Positions 25,409 through 35,717 are shown, counted from the first letter of the stretch. The stretch: DNA of 64,000 bases from Shewanella eurypsychrophilus (GCF_007004545.3 NZ_CP045503.2:248001-312000); one strand, 5' to 3'. Translations and numbers: made by a program. Notes: a model not told the origin generated them from the letters alone.

Positions 25409-25484
25409 AGCGGCCATAAAGAGATCCCTTAAATCAAAGTGGGATAGAGAATTTTTGATCGTTAGTTGAGCACTGGACGTACAC

Positions 25485-27203
25485 ATGGCAAAGAAAGGTT
25501 TTTTTTCCTGGTTCCGCAAAGATAAATCGAAAGATGAAGTAAAGGCGCCAGAAGCAGAAGTTACAACTCCAGTTGCAACTGAGGCGAGTGATAATCAGCA
25601 AGATCAAGATGCGCTTGCTCGTAATGAGGCAGAACGTCTTGAAGCTGAACGTCTTGAAGTAGAAAAAGCAGAGGCAGCACGTCTTGAAGCTGAACATCTT
25701 GAGGCTGAAAAAGTAGAAACAGCACGTCTTGAAGCTCAAAGAGTTGAATCTGAACGTCTTGAAGCTCAAAGAGCTGAATCTGAACGTCTTGAAGCTCAAA
25801 GAGTTGAAACAGAACGTCTTGAAGCTCAAAGAGTTGAAACAGAACGTCTTGAAGCTCAAAGAGTTGAATCTGAACGTCTTGAAGCTCAAAGAGTTGAAAC
25901 AGAGCGTCTTGAAGCTCAAAGAGTTGAAACAGAACGTCTTGAGGCTCAAAGAGTTGAAACAGAACGTCTTGAGGCTCAAAGAGTTGAAACAGAACGTCTT
26001 GAGGCTCAAAGAGTTGAAACAGAACGTCTTGAGGCTCAAAGAGTTGAAACAGAACGTCTTGAGGCTCAAAGTGAGGCTCAAAGAGTTGAAGCTGAACGTC
26101 TTGAAGCTCAAAGAGTTGAGGCAGAACGTCTCGAAGCAGAAAAAGCTGCAGAAGCTGCGCGCATAGAGGCTGAACGCCTTGAAGCTGAAAGTGCAGCAGA
26201 GGCTCTTGCAGCAGAAACAGCAGAGGTCGACGTAGAGCTGCAGCCTGAACCTCAGGTAAAACCTGTTAAAGAGGGATTCTTTGCTCGATTGAAGCGTGGC
26301 TTAAAGCGTACCAGTGAGAACATTGGTAGTGGCTTCGTTGGTCTGTTTAAAGGCAAGAAGATTGATGATGATCTTTTTGAAGAACTCGAAGAGCAGTTGC
26401 TTATTGCTGATGTTGGCGTCGAAACCACCACACGTCTTATCGATAGCCTGACCGAGCAAGCAAGCCGCAAGCAGCTTAAAGATGGTGAAGCCCTCTATGA
26501 GCTGCTTCGAGAAGAGATGCAGAAGACATTAGAGCCTGTTTCTATTCCACTGGTCCCTGAAAATGCAGATGGTCCTTTTGTTATCTTGATGGTAGGTGTC
26601 AATGGTGTTGGTAAGACAACAACCATAGGAAAGCTTGCCAAACAGTATCAGGCTCAAGGTAAATCGGTTATGTTAGCAGCAGGTGATACCTTCCGTGCTG
26701 CTGCGGTTGAGCAGTTGCAAGTATGGGGACAGCGTAATGATATTCCCGTCATTGCTCAGCACACTGGTGCTGACAGTGCCTCTGTATTGTTTGATGCCTT
26801 GCAAGCAGCACGAGCCCGAAATGTTGACGTATTAATTGCCGACACCGCAGGCCGTTTGCAGAATAAGGCTCACTTGATGGACGAACTGAAGAAAGTCGTT
26901 CGGGTGATGAAGAAGTTGGATGAAAATGCCCCCCATGAGGTGATGTTGACCTTAGATGCGGGCACAGGACAGAATGCGATTAGTCAGGCTGATCTGTTCA
27001 AGAAAGCGGTAGGTGTAACGGGGATTACTATCAGTAAGCTAGATGGTACGGCAAAAGGTGGGGTGATCTTCGCCATTGCCGATAAGTTTGGGATCCCTAT
27101 ACGTCATATCGGCGTCGGAGAGCAGATTGATGATCTTCGCACTTTCAATGCCAAAGACTTTGTCGATGCGCTGTTTACTCAAGAGAGTGATGAGAATAAG
27201 TAA
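25485..27203 (+). CDS. ftsY: Signal recognition particle receptor FtsY, with an expanded repeat domain
   Basis: A 572-residue SRP receptor GTPase. The start KKGFFSWF is the amphipathic membrane-targeting motif. The acidic A domain (about 20-255) consists largely of 13 copies of a 10-residue unit ([10 protein letters not shown] type). The N and G domains follow: [30 protein letters not shown] (G1); [16 protein letters not shown] (G3); [10 protein letters not shown] (G4). It receives ribosome-SRP complexes at the membrane. E. coli FtsY also has a long acidic A domain, but not a perfect repeat. A run of eight T occurs at codons 5-8. It is first of ftsY-ftsE-ftsX, 48 bp before ftsE. Confidence 0.95.
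   Translation: MAKKGFFSWFRKDKSKDEVKAPEAEVTTPVATEASDNQQDQDALARNEAERLEAERLEVEKAEAARLEAEHLEAEKVETARLEAQRVESERLEAQRAESERLEAQRVETERLEAQRVETERLEAQRVESERLEAQRVETERLEAQRVETERLEAQRVETERLEAQRVETERLEAQRVETERLEAQRVETERLEAQSEAQRVEAERLEAQRVEAERLEAEKAAEAARIEAERLEAESAAEALAAETAEVDVELQPEPQVKPVKEGFFARLKRGLKRTSENIGSGFVGLFKGKKIDDDLFEELEEQLLIADVGVETTTRLIDSLTEQASRKQLKDGEALYELLREEMQKTLEPVSIPLVPENADGPFVILMVGVNGVGKTTTIGKLAKQYQAQGKSVMLAAGDTFRAAAVEQLQVWGQRNDIPVIAQHTGADSASVLFDALQAARARNVDVLIADTAGRLQNKAHLMDELKKVVRVMKKLDENAPHEVMLTLDAGTGQNAISQADLFKKAVGVTGITISKLDGTAKGGVIFAIADKFGIPIRHIGVGEQIDDLRTFNAKDFVDALFTQESDENK
25741..26142 (+). repeat. ftsY: Thirteen tandem copies of a 30-bp unit within ftsY
   Basis: The unit begins GAGTTGAAACAGAACGTCTT. 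Copies at 25921-26070 (five units) are identical in DNA. A 12-bp partial copy at 26071-26082 separates units 11 and 12. Each unit adds ten residues in frame. Long open frames on the other strand and in frame 2 here are by-products of the periodicity. Confidence 0.95.
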
Positions 27204-27251
27204 CTTATTTAGCGCCTAGACCAGACTCTTTCAGAGAGAAATGAGAAATAG

Positions 27252-27947
27252 ATGATTCAATTTGAGCAGGTAAGTAAAGTTTATCCGGGTGGGCAGAAAG
27301 CGCTTACGGATGTGAATTTTCACCTTAAGAAAGGTGAAATGGCTTTTTTGACCGGTCACTCAGGGGCTGGGAAAAGTACCTTGCTCAAATTGATCACAGT
27401 TGTTGAGCGCGCAAGTGCCGGTCGTGTGTCGATCCATGGTCACAATATTGCTGACTTATCCCGTAAAGATGTCCCATTTTTACGACGCAACATAGGCATG
27501 ATCTTCCAAAATCATCATCTGTTAATGGAGAAGAGTGTTTTCGATAACGTGGCGCTACCTTTAGTGATTGAAGGTTTTTCTCATGGTGAGATTAAAAAGC
27601 GAGTGCTTGCCGCATTAGATATGGTTGGTCTATATGGTAAAGAGCGCCATCAACCTATTATGCTATCAGGTGGTGAGCAGCAGCGCGTCGGTATCGCACG
27701 GGCTATCGTCAATAAACCTCCAATACTATTAGCGGATGAGCCCACAGGAAACTTAGATCCTAAGTTATCTATGGATATCTTACGCTTGTTTGAAACCTTT
27801 AATGATGCGGGCACCACAGTGCTTATTGCGACCCATGATCTGGGGCTTATCGCAAGAATGAAGTACCGTACTTTGACGCTAAAACAGGGAAGCGTACTAG
27901 GCGCAGAGGAGCTTCCTTCTTCTCTAGCTCATTCATTTAGCGTTTAA
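27252..27947 (+). CDS. ftsE: Cell-division ABC ATPase FtsE
   Basis: A 231-residue ATPase. It has Walker A GHSGAGKST, QNHHLL, signature LSGGEQQRVGIARA, Walker B ILLADEPTGNLD and H-loop THD. With FtsX it controls septal peptidoglycan hydrolases through EnvC-like activators. It lies between ftsY and ftsX in the conserved order. Confidence 0.96.
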   Translation: MIQFEQVSKVYPGGQKALTDVNFHLKKGEMAFLTGHSGAGKSTLLKLITVVERASAGRVSIHGHNIADLSRKDVPFLRRNIGMIFQNHHLLMEKSVFDNVALPLVIEGFSHGEIKKRVLAALDMVGLYGKERHQPIMLSGGEQQRVGIARAIVNKPPILLADEPTGNLDPKLSMDILRLFETFNDAGTTVLIATHDLGLIARMKYRTLTLKQGSVLGAEELPSSLAHSFSV

Positions 27948-27985
27948 CTCCTTTAACATTTGCCTAACGGAGCACAGGGAATAAC

Positions 27986-28951
27986 ATGAGCAAGAAGCCT
28001 CAGTTAATCAGAAGTAAATTACCAATCTCTGGCCGTATCGTGATGTTTTTTATTCGCCATATTCAGCATGCTATGGGCAGCATGGGCGAATTGTGGCGCA
28101 ACCCCCTCTCCTCATTAATGACCATGGCTGTACTCGGTGTTAGCCTTAGCTTACCTGCCGCGCTGCAGGTTTTAGTTAAGAATGCTGAGACAATTACTCA
28201 GTCTTGGAATAATGCTGCCGAAATTTCTCTGTTTGTTGATGACGCGCGCAGCGAGAGAACGATTCAGAGCTTAATCACGCGTATTAAAGTGTATTCTGAG
28301 GTTAGTGAGGTCAGTTATATTAATCGCGATCAGGCATTGGAAGAGTTTCAAGCATTGTCTGGATTCGGTGAAGCCCTATCTTATTTGGACACTAACCCAT
28401 TGCCTGCTGTGGTAACAGTGACTCCAAACTTAAGGTATTCCAGCCCAACTGGTGCACGTGAACTGCTTAAAAAATTAGAGTTAGAGCCTGAAGTGAGCTT
28501 TGGTCGCTTAGATATAGAGTGGTTAGAACGTCTTCAAGCCGTTGTACATTTGCTTGAGCGTACCGTATTGGCAATTGCAGCCTTACTGGTTTTGGCGGTG
28601 GTGCTAGTGATAGGTAACACAATACGTTTAGCCATCATGAATCGTCGTACTGAAATCGAGGTTATGAAGCTAGTGGGTGCGACAGAAGCCTTTATTCAGC
28701 GACCTTTTCTTTATACTGGGATCTGGTTTGGTATCATAGGTGGTGTGTTAGCTTGGATTATTATCAACCTTTTGGTTTGGTACTTAGACAGTGCTCTGGC
28801 CGAATTACTAGGCTTATATGGTAGTAAGTTGCAGATGCAGTCTTTATCTTTGGCCGAATTAGGTCAGCTAGTTGGTTTGGCTTCATTCTTAGGCTGGCTA
28901 GGCTCTTATCTGTCGGTACGCTATCATTTAAGAGCTATCGAACCTTCATAA
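27986..28951 (+). CDS. ftsX: Cell-division membrane protein FtsX
   Basis: A 321-residue protein with four membrane segments and the large periplasmic loop (about 75-200) between TM1 and TM2. The NPLSSLMTMAVLGVSLSLPA entry, RTEIEVMKLVGAT cytoplasmic motif and FLGWLGSYLSVRYHL ending are characteristic. It is the partner of FtsE and is followed by a hairpin terminator. Confidence 0.95.
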   Translation: MSKKPQLIRSKLPISGRIVMFFIRHIQHAMGSMGELWRNPLSSLMTMAVLGVSLSLPAALQVLVKNAETITQSWNNAAEISLFVDDARSERTIQSLITRIKVYSEVSEVSYINRDQALEEFQALSGFGEALSYLDTNPLPAVVTVTPNLRYSSPTGARELLKKLELEPEVSFGRLDIEWLERLQAVVHLLERTVLAIAALLVLAVVLVIGNTIRLAIMNRRTEIEVMKLVGATEAFIQRPFLYTGIWFGIIGGVLAWIIINLLVWYLDSALAELLGLYGSKLQMQSLSLAELGQLVGLASFLGWLGSYLSVRYHLRAIEPS

Positions 28952-28955
28952 TTAC

Positions 28956-29003
28956 AAGCTATAAGACTCATGGTTATAAACCTTCCAGTCTTATAGCTTT
29001 TAT
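28956..29003 (+). terminator. Terminator after ftsX
   Basis: A perfect 13-bp stem pairs AAGCTATAAGACT (28956-28968) with AGTCTTATAGCTT (28987-28999), with an 18-nt loop that can itself fold (GGTT/AACC). A T-rich tail follows. Confidence 0.75.
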
Positions 29004-29131
29004 TCGCTTAATAAGCTTTATGAACTAATCTTCATTTGCTTTGTCTACTGTTTTGAGTCAAAACTATTCTAGGTAGGAAACCGTCTCTACCGAGATATTC
29101 AATTAATAGCAATTATTTCCTTTAAGGCATG

Positions 29132-29160
29132 TTGACATAAGTTGTCGGATCGCCGATAGT
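29132..29160 (+). promoter_or_regulatory. rpoH: Candidate sigma-70 promoter of rpoH
   Basis: TTGACA (29132-29137) and GATAGT (29155-29160) are separated by 17 bp, about 155 bp upstream of the rpoH start. The -35 is perfect and the -10 is moderate. Confidence 0.4.
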
Positions 29161-29314
29161 TCATCAGCTTGCCTTTATCGAAAAAGGGTAGGTTGCTACA
29201 AATTCTTTCACCGTGTTGTAATAAGTCGACAGAAAACACTGTCTTATAGGGCTGTGAAAGTTAATTAGCTGTATTTTGTTAGACGAATAAGATTTTGAAA
29301 AAGTAGGAGCGTGA

Positions 29315-30175
29315 ATGACAAACCAAACGCAATCAATGACGTTAGCTGTTCCCCAAACAAGTGGCAGCTTAGAAGCTTATGTTCACTCGGCACACAACAT
29401 CTCAATGTTGGAAGCTGGGCAGGAGTATGACTTGGCTAAACGTTTGCAAGAAACGGGTGATCTACAAGCAGCGAAAAAGCTGATTATGTCTCATCTACGT
29501 TTCGTTGTTCATGTTGCTAAGGGGTATTCCGGTTACGGTTTGCCTCAAGCCGATCTTATTCAAGAAGGTAATATTGGTCTGATGAAGGCGGTTAAGCGTT
29601 TCGATCCTGATGTTGGGGTGCGCTTGGTTTCTTTTGCCGTACATTGGATTAAAGCCGAAATACATGAGTTTGTGCTTAAAAACTGGCGTATTGTCAAAGT
29701 AGCGACCACTAAGGCTCAGCGTAAATTATTCTTTAATCTTCGTAAATCGAAGAAGCGTCTTGGTTGGTTTAGCGATGCAGAAGTGGGTATGGTTGCTGAA
29801 AACTTAGGTGTGTCTAAGGCCGATGTGACCGAGATGGAGTCGCGTATGGCGGCACAAGATCCCGCATTCGACCTTACTAGTGATAGCGATGATGATAACC
29901 AAGATTACGCGCCAGCGCTTTATCTTGAAGATCACTCTTCAGACCTTGCTAGTCAGGTTGAAACTGATGACTTAGAAGCTAGCAACCAGGCTCGCTTGTT
30001 ATCAGCAATTAAAACACTCGATGAGCGTAGTCAGCATATCTTACAGGCTCGCTGGTTAAGTGAAGATAAAACGACTCTGCAAGAGTTAGCCGCAACGTAT
30101 CAAGTATCTGCCGAGCGTATCAGGCAGCTTGAGAAAAATGCGATGAATAAGCTTAAAGGTCGAATGGAAACTTAG
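29315..30175 (+). CDS. rpoH: RNA polymerase sigma-32 factor RpoH
   Basis: A 286-residue heat-shock sigma factor. Region 2 includes [44 protein letters not shown]; the RpoH box QRKLFFNLR follows; region 4 contains [13 protein letters not shown] and [17 protein letters not shown]. It directs transcription of chaperone and protease genes. The start has TAGGAG at good spacing. In E. coli the rpoH leader is an RNA thermometer, and the long leader here could act likewise (inference). Confidence 0.96.
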   Translation: MTNQTQSMTLAVPQTSGSLEAYVHSAHNISMLEAGQEYDLAKRLQETGDLQAAKKLIMSHLRFVVHVAKGYSGYGLPQADLIQEGNIGLMKAVKRFDPDVGVRLVSFAVHWIKAEIHEFVLKNWRIVKVATTKAQRKLFFNLRKSKKRLGWFSDAEVGMVAENLGVSKADVTEMESRMAAQDPAFDLTSDSDDDNQDYAPALYLEDHSSDLASQVETDDLEASNQARLLSAIKTLDERSQHILQARWLSEDKTTLQELAATYQVSAERIRQLEKNAMNKLKGRMET

Positions 30176-30206
30176 TCTTTCCCTCTATTCTATTAAGTGT
30201 AATTAG

Positions 30207-30229
30207 AACCTGCTACGGCAGGTTTTTTT
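30207..30229 (+). terminator. rpoH: rpoH intrinsic terminator
   Basis: AACCTGC (30207-30213) pairs with GCAGGTT (30218-30224) around a TACG tetraloop, followed by a T-run. Confidence 0.9.
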
Positions 30230-30237
30230 ATATTCTT

Positions 30238-30279
30238 AGAACCTAGAACCTAGAACCTAGAATCTAGGAACGAGTTTCT
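30238..30279. repeat. Heptamer array B (AGnnnCT units)
   Basis: Six contiguous 7-bp units: AGAACCT three times, AGAATCT, AGGAACG and AGTTTCT. The array lies between the rpoH terminator and menE and runs into the menE stop codon. Confidence 0.85.
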
Positions 30280-31702
30280 AAGATTTTAAAACCTCTTCTA
30301 TCACCTGCTTGCGTGACACCTTTAGGCTGTTACTCTTCATTTCTGGCCAAGGAAAGTAATGGCGTGGACGCTTAAAGCGAGCGGCATGTTTGCAGACTAA
30401 TGCGTCAAGCTCACTTTGAGCAAAGACCTTGCCTTTGATGATTGCTGCTGGCAGGTTGCCAAATTCCTCATCTGCTTGAGGGAAGAGGATAGCGTCTTCA
30501 ACTTGAGGGTGTTGTTTAAGTATCGCCTCTATCTCCTCTGGCTGAACGTTCTCTCCACCACAGATAAACATGTTGTCACTACGGCCTAAAATTTTCAGAT
30601 CGCCATTCGCATTCCACTCTCCACGATCTTTAGTGTTGAACCAGCCGTCGGAGTCTAGTGTCAGTTCAATCTGTTTCCTGTCTGTCGCGTAGGGCTTTAG
30701 GTAGCCTAAAAACAATGTCTCGCCCTTCACTAGAATATGACTATCTAGAATTTTGAGTCGCCGGTTTGCTAATAATTTACCGCTACTAGCATCTGCTTTG
30801 GCAATGCCTGTGGTGATCTGTGACCCCATCTCGGTCATACCATAACTGGTATAGCTGGTCACTCTTAGCTGTTTTAGTTTAGAAATCAGGCTTGCTGATA
30901 TCGCACCGCCCCCGAGTAGTAGCGCCTTTACCTTGACCAAGCTGCTGGGATCTTGATTTAATATCCTAACAAGTTGAGTCGATACCAGTGAAAGATGAGT
31001 GATCTCATCTTGTTGAACTTGCTCTGATATCTGAGTGGTTTTATTTTCGAGAACAACAGTTGCGCAGGCTAAGGCGCAGCGGTTGATGATAGCTAAACCA
31101 CCAATATGAAATAATGGTAGGGTCAGTAACCAGCGATCTTGTGACTGAAGTGAAATCAGCATTCGAGAACCTTCAGCGCTGGCAATATGATTGCTTAAAC
31201 TATGCACTGCGGCCTTAGGGTTGCCACTGCTACCTGAGGTGAGAATAATATTCGCAGCCTGATGGATATCGATTGATTTGGCTTGTAGATCTACTCTTTT
31301 GGAAAGCGCTAGCTTGGAGAAATCTACAGCTATAGCCTCACACCCTAGCAGATCCTTATTTGGCTCAGCAGACCAAATTGCCTTGAGGTGATACTGCTCA
31401 ATTAGCAGATTAATCTGACTTGCTGGGAAGCGTGGTGATAGAGGGCAAAAAAGCAGGCCCTGATCGATACAGGCCCAGTAAAGCTTGATTAACTCAACCG
31501 AGTTATTGTCGATACAAGCCAGTCTATCACCGCGTGTTAGCCCAGCAGCCAAAAGTTGCTCTCCAACTGCAACAACGCTTTGGCTAAGGGTTTGGTAATC
31601 TAACTGATGTTTAACGCCACCTTTATGCCAAGAGATAGCTATAGCGTTTGGTTGGGACTTAGCAGCCTGATGAAGCGGAGAGTGCGTATCGATACCAGTC
31701 AT
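30278..31702 (-). CDS. menE: 2-succinylbenzoate-CoA ligase MenE
   Basis: A 474-residue member of the ANL adenylate-forming family. It has ILTSGSSGNPKAAVHS (AMP-binding P-loop), TSYGMTEMG, GWFNTKDRGEW and the C-terminal ILGRSDNMFICGGENVQPEEIE hinge. It activates o-succinylbenzoate to its CoA thioester in menaquinone synthesis. It is the last gene of the leftward menD-menH-menC-menE operon, starting 13 bp after menC. Confidence 0.93.
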   Translation of the reverse strand: MTGIDTHSPLHQAAKSQPNAIAISWHKGGVKHQLDYQTLSQSVVAVGEQLLAAGLTRGDRLACIDNNSVELIKLYWACIDQGLLFCPLSPRFPASQINLLIEQYHLKAIWSAEPNKDLLGCEAIAVDFSKLALSKRVDLQAKSIDIHQAANIILTSGSSGNPKAAVHSLSNHIASAEGSRMLISLQSQDRWLLTLPLFHIGGLAIINRCALACATVVLENKTTQISEQVQQDEITHLSLVSTQLVRILNQDPSSLVKVKALLLGGGAISASLISKLKQLRVTSYTSYGMTEMGSQITTGIAKADASSGKLLANRRLKILDSHILVKGETLFLGYLKPYATDRKQIELTLDSDGWFNTKDRGEWNANGDLKILGRSDNMFICGGENVQPEEIEAILKQHPQVEDAILFPQADEEFGNLPAAIIKGKVFAQSELDALVCKHAARFKRPRHYFPWPEMKSNSLKVSRKQVIEEVLKS

Positions 31703-31715
31703 GGACTCTCCTTTA

Positions 31716-32783
31716 TTAAACCGATTTTATTTCAGTGAGGCAGCTAAGCTTTAGACATTGAGCCTTACCTGAGTTGATGAGCAGATCTTTGCTAAATGCC
31801 GAGAGTGTATCTAGCCCAGGGATCTCATCGGGTGTCATGACTCGACTTAATTTGGCTAGGGCTTCAATGCCTAAGCTTGCTTCTAAACTTGAACTCAGGA
31901 TTGTTCGGACCCCATGATGTTCGGCTTCATGCTGCAGCTTTTGTAATTTTACCAAAGTACCTATAAGCATAGGTTTGATGACTAACGCGGTTAAGCCTGG
32001 CTGCATAGTAAATTGATAGCTTGGATCATTAAGGGTTTCATCGAGTGCCCACGGCATTGGGATAGCATGGAAAAATTTTTGATTATCTTTATGGTCTATG
32101 CACGGCTCTTCAATATATTCGACTGCATCGAGAGGCAGGCAGGCGGCAAATTCGATAGCTTGCTCTAAGGTGAAGCCCCGATTTGCATCGAGTCTTAGCT
32201 TTATATCAGGCCTGATTGCTAATATCTGATGCACCAGCTTAATCTCATCTTCGAGTGAAGTCTGCGCAACTTTAACTTTTACCGCGTGAATGTCTGTAGG
32301 TATCGCTCTGATACGTGCGTCAAAGCACTCTTTAGACTCATCGGTGACTCGATAGATAAGAGGAACAGTTTTGCTCTCTTGTAGTGACAAGTTATGTCCA
32401 TCTAACTGCCCACTTAACTTAGCGTGAAGTAAACTTAAACCAAAGGCGAGGGAGGGGATGTCTGAGTTATCCGCAAGCTTAATCAGTTGGTCAATGTGTT
32501 GACCGACTAAAACATCAACAAGGTTACTGAGCTGATGGCTGGCATCATCTAAGCTTTCCAGACTAAAGCCTAAGAGTGGATTAGCGTCTACATCTAAGCC
32601 AGATAGCGGACTGATCTCCACCTGTTCAACTCGCTTTAATTCTGAGCCAGTCTCATCACTATTCTCAATGGCCTCTAGCTGTAATACCAGACCTTTGCGC
32701 TTATCTATACGCTGTCTGCCTACTGGTAGCAGCTTGTCTAAAGGGATCTGATAAGAAAAGAGCTGAACAGAAGATATGATCAT
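31716..32783 (-). CDS. menC: o-Succinylbenzoate synthase MenC
   Basis: A 355-residue enolase-superfamily enzyme. The catalytic residues sit in HAVKVKVA (Lys), LRLDANRGF (Asp), VEYIEEPC (Glu), WALDETL (Asp) and LVIKPMLIG (Lys). It dehydrates SHCHC to o-succinylbenzoate. ATG 32783 is chosen because it overlaps the menH stop as ATGA; a longer frame upstream lies within menH. It is tightly coupled to menH. Confidence 0.92.
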   Translation of the reverse strand: MIISSVQLFSYQIPLDKLLPVGRQRIDKRKGLVLQLEAIENSDETGSELKRVEQVEISPLSGLDVDANPLLGFSLESLDDASHQLSNLVDVLVGQHIDQLIKLADNSDIPSLAFGLSLLHAKLSGQLDGHNLSLQESKTVPLIYRVTDESKECFDARIRAIPTDIHAVKVKVAQTSLEDEIKLVHQILAIRPDIKLRLDANRGFTLEQAIEFAACLPLDAVEYIEEPCIDHKDNQKFFHAIPMPWALDETLNDPSYQFTMQPGLTALVIKPMLIGTLVKLQKLQHEAEHHGVRTILSSSLEASLGIEALAKLSRVMTPDEIPGLDTLSAFSKDLLINSGKAQCLKLSCLTEIKSV

Positions 32784-33562
32784 TTGTGGTTTCCGATGAG
32801 TTGGTAGACTAATTGCTGACAAAAGCTGGCTGGCGCGGCAAGGTGAACATTATGTCCGGCATTTTTTATTGTATGAACCTTGATGGAAGAAACATTCTGC
32901 CAGCGCTTTGCAAGGTCTGCAAATTTACAGTCTTTATCGCCGACGTAGTAGTGGCAAACGAATTCCACCTGGTTAGGCAGTTGCCAAAGATTCTCTTGTT
33001 GGGCGAGTGATGTGGGCAAATAAATGCTTTGTAGCGATTGCGGGTGATTATCACGGCGCTTTTCGACTAGGTTATCTATGGCAGATGTTGATAACTCGGC
33101 AAATACGCCTTGTTGATACCAATCTACTAGAAAGCTTTCAATTGTTTGAGTACTGAGCTTATAGCTCCACTGTTTATCATTTTTTAGTCTGCTAGCTTTG
33201 TCATTGTTATTTATCAGGCCGGGGTGTGCAGACTCAAGGTTCAGGCTAAGAAGGTTCTCATAATGTAGCTTGGCAATATGCATGGCAATGCGTCCACCTA
33301 GTGAGTAGCCAAGCAAATGATATTTACTAATATTGAGTTGAGAGAGTGATAGTTGAATAGCGTTGGCAACTTGGACAAATCCAGATGTTTCAAGTGTCAT
33401 TGTTTCGCTTTTACCATGGCCAGGCAGATCGATACAGACACAGTAAAAGTACTGAGTTAGCTCACGAAGCAAGTCACTCCAGTCAGATTTATCACCAAGA
33501 AACCCGTGTAGCATAACCAAGGCTGGTTTAGTGTTATCGCCATGGCAGCTCAAGGCTAACAT
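32780..33562 (-). CDS. menH: SHCHC synthase MenH (alpha/beta hydrolase)
   Basis: A 260-residue alpha/beta hydrolase. It has LHGFLGDKSDW (oxyanion region), LLGYSLGGRIAMH (nucleophilic Ser) and a late His in GHNVHLAAP. It eliminates pyruvate from SEPHCHC to give SHCHC. The ATG at 33562 overlaps the menD stop (TAATG). A TTG six codons earlier lies inside menD and is unlikely. Overlaps at both ends indicate coupled translation. Confidence 0.9.
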   Translation of the reverse strand: MLALSCHGDNTKPALVMLHGFLGDKSDWSDLLRELTQYFYCVCIDLPGHGKSETMTLETSGFVQVANAIQLSLSQLNISKYHLLGYSLGGRIAMHIAKLHYENLLSLNLESAHPGLINNNDKASRLKNDKQWSYKLSTQTIESFLVDWYQQGVFAELSTSAIDNLVEKRRDNHPQSLQSIYLPTSLAQQENLWQLPNQVEFVCHYYVGDKDCKFADLAKRWQNVSSIKVHTIKNAGHNVHLAAPASFCQQLVYQLIGNHK

Positions 33563-35271
33563 TAGTTTTGTTTTACCCAAGAAGCGATTTTAGCTATTTG
33601 ATCACTGGCTTGATTTTGTGAAACTGTAACTTCGATAACTGATGCGCCATTAAAGCCGATGGCATCTTGGTAAGCTTCATTGAAACTCTCAATATCATCC
33701 ACTTGATTGTAGGCTAAACCAAACATAGCGGCAGCATAACCAAACTCGAGTCCATGGGAGAGGCGATAATAGTCGTTTCTAAGCTTTTCATCGGGTACAG
33801 GCAGCAAATTGAAGATGTTACCACCGTCATTATTTAAGATCACGACCACAAAGGGGCTGTCTATTGTACGGGCGATAGCAAGTGAATTGAGGTCATGCAG
33901 CTGTGAAATATCACCAATGATCAGGGTTGTCGGTATCCCTTTATGTTTTGCTGTGCCGCATGCCGTTGCGAGTAATCCATCAATACCCGAGGCGCCACGG
34001 TTGGTATAGGTGACACCATATTCAGGTGTTGTTGGAGCATACATATCGTAGAGACGTATTGGCAAACTGTTGCCAATAAACAGTTGCTGAAGGGGCCGCT
34101 GGGCTTTGGCTATCGCACGGACGATCATCGCTTCACCGAACTCGCCATTATCTATTTGCTGCTGAAACAGAGTCTCAACTTTGTCATTAAGCTGAGTTAA
34201 CTCTAGCGCCCAATTGATCTCAGAGGAGCGTGGCCATGACTGAGTCGAGAAACTCTTTAAATCACAGTGCCAAACCTGTTTAGCGCTGTGGCTTGGATCT
34301 AAGCGAATGTGATGAGGCAATACCTGCCAGTAGCTTTTCCACTTCTGCTCAGCAAGGTAGTTAATTAGGCTCTTAGAAAGCAAACGCCCGCCAAAGACTA
34401 TTACGCGTTCTGCCTGCTGTAATAGTGATTTGGCTTTTGGGTGATGCAGAAGTTGATCTATATTGCCGATAACGCCTGGGTGCTGTCTGAGTTGAGACTG
34501 AGCATCTGTTAATAGTGGCCACCCTAGCTTCTGTGAGAGAAGTATTAATGCTTCAGGCGACTCCTCTGGCGTAAGTGTTCCTGCAATAATCACCCCTTTA
34601 CCGTGAACGAAGCGGGCTAAGCTGTCCTGAGTTGGCATACTTTGCTGCTTAGCCTGGCCATATTGCACATAGGGCTGCGATGCATGTTGCCAATTCCCAA
34701 GCGTACTGAGGTACTTGGTGAAGTTTGCACTCATGGTTGATGGGTAGAGTGGTTCACGATACATGCAGTTGATATGTACAGGCTGGCTTTGATTGCTGAC
34801 AGCCTCATCGAGTGTGGTGAGCAGGGCTTCAGGACGAATCGTAATGTCGGGTGTTGGCAGATTTATCTGCTTAGCGTACTGAGCAAAAATCGCCGGTTGA
34901 ATGATCGCCTGGTTCGCGCCGCAGTCAATGAGCTCTGGCGGTCTATCACCAGATAGCACGATAAGAGGAACATGGGTTAACCAAGCCTCGATAATTGCAG
35001 GATAAAGGTTGGCAACGGCTGTGCCAGAGGTGGTAATTATCGCAACAGGTGCTTGGCTAGCCTTGGCTAAGCCTAAAGCCATAAAGCCTAAGCCACGCTC
35101 ATCAAAATGCAGGTGCTGCTTTAGTTTTATCTGCTTAGCAGCAGCTAATGTTAACGGCGTAGAGCGAGAGCCTGGAGCCATACATATATGTTTTACGCCA
35201 AGACGAGCAAGCTCTTCGAGAATAAGAGTGCCCCATAGCAAGTTCAGTTCAGCTGTCTTTTCGATCTGCAT
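33562..35271 (-). CDS. menD: SEPHCHC synthase MenD
   Basis: A 569-residue ThDP-dependent enzyme. It has [15 protein letters not shown] near the N-terminus, [31 protein letters not shown], the central [16 protein letters not shown] and the ThDP-binding [13 protein letters not shown]...[12 protein letters not shown]. It condenses 2-oxoglutarate with isochorismate, the committed menaquinone step. No menF (isochorismate synthase) or menB is in the window. It is first of the men operon and divergent from dmsE. Confidence 0.94.
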   Translation of the reverse strand: MQIEKTAELNLLWGTLILEELARLGVKHICMAPGSRSTPLTLAAAKQIKLKQHLHFDERGLGFMALGLAKASQAPVAIITTSGTAVANLYPAIIEAWLTHVPLIVLSGDRPPELIDCGANQAIIQPAIFAQYAKQINLPTPDITIRPEALLTTLDEAVSNQSQPVHINCMYREPLYPSTMSANFTKYLSTLGNWQHASQPYVQYGQAKQQSMPTQDSLARFVHGKGVIIAGTLTPEESPEALILLSQKLGWPLLTDAQSQLRQHPGVIGNIDQLLHHPKAKSLLQQAERVIVFGGRLLSKSLINYLAEQKWKSYWQVLPHHIRLDPSHSAKQVWHCDLKSFSTQSWPRSSEINWALELTQLNDKVETLFQQQIDNGEFGEAMIVRAIAKAQRPLQQLFIGNSLPIRLYDMYAPTTPEYGVTYTNRGASGIDGLLATACGTAKHKGIPTTLIIGDISQLHDLNSLAIARTIDSPFVVVILNNDGGNIFNLLPVPDEKLRNDYYRLSHGLEFGYAAAMFGLAYNQVDDIESFNEAYQDAIGFNGASVIEVTVSQNQASDQIAKIASWVKQN

Positions 35272-35468
35272 GGATAATTACCTGGAATTGAGTATCCATA
35301 GTGTACCCCTATTCACTTTAAAGGAAAATAACTAGCCCTGATAACAGCTTAACGGGGGCATTACCCTCTCAATTATTTCTAGAACAGAAATGTTGGTATT
35401 ATGTATTTCATTAAACAATTAAATAAACAGTTAAAACAATCATAAGAAGCAATTAAAATGCATCAATT

Positions 35469-35498
35469 ATATATTTATGGGTATTTCCATAAATATAT
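35469..35498. promoter_or_regulatory. Perfect 12-bp inverted repeat between menD and dmsE
   Basis: ATATATTTATGG (35469-35480) pairs with CCATAAATATAT (35487-35498) around a 6-nt loop. A third half copy, CCATAAATATCA, follows at about 35518. It could be an operator or cruciform. Confidence 0.5.
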
Positions 35499-35544
35499 TC
35501 AACTTGGTTAGGTAACCCATAAATATCACTAAGCCATAGTACTT

Positions 35545-35558
35545 TTGAACTAGATCAA
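35545..35558. promoter_or_regulatory. FNR/EtrA-like site upstream of dmsE
   Basis: TTGAA-CTAG-ATCAA matches the FNR consensus TTGAT-N4-ATCAA at nine of ten positions. It could serve dms activation, men control or both. Confidence 0.55.
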
Positions 35559-35717
35559 AATAAAATTTTCTTCTGATGTGTTTATTATCATAGTTAATAC
35601 AGTTATTAAGATATCGACTGCCTAATCACATGTGTAGTTAAAAAGAACTTAATTTATAACTAATTATTAAAAATTTGAACTTCATCATTTAGTATCCCTT
35701 AAGTAGTAAATGCGAAT

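Larger units (their letters stand above)
28952..29314. other. Gene-free stretch between ftsX and rpoH
   Basis: This 363-bp region holds the ftsX terminator, a candidate rpoH promoter and about 150 nt of probable rpoH leader. A small GACAG-aaaaca-CTGTC hairpin lies near 29229-29246. No ORF is seen. Confidence 0.5.

Noticed and set aside
25434..26111. Long open frame on the minus strand within ftsY
   Set aside because: Its repeated [14 protein letters not shown] product is only the antisense reading of the ftsY 30-bp repeats.
25729..26166. 145-codon plus-strand frame overlapping ftsY
   Set aside because: It is a frame-2 shadow of the same repeat, with no start signal.
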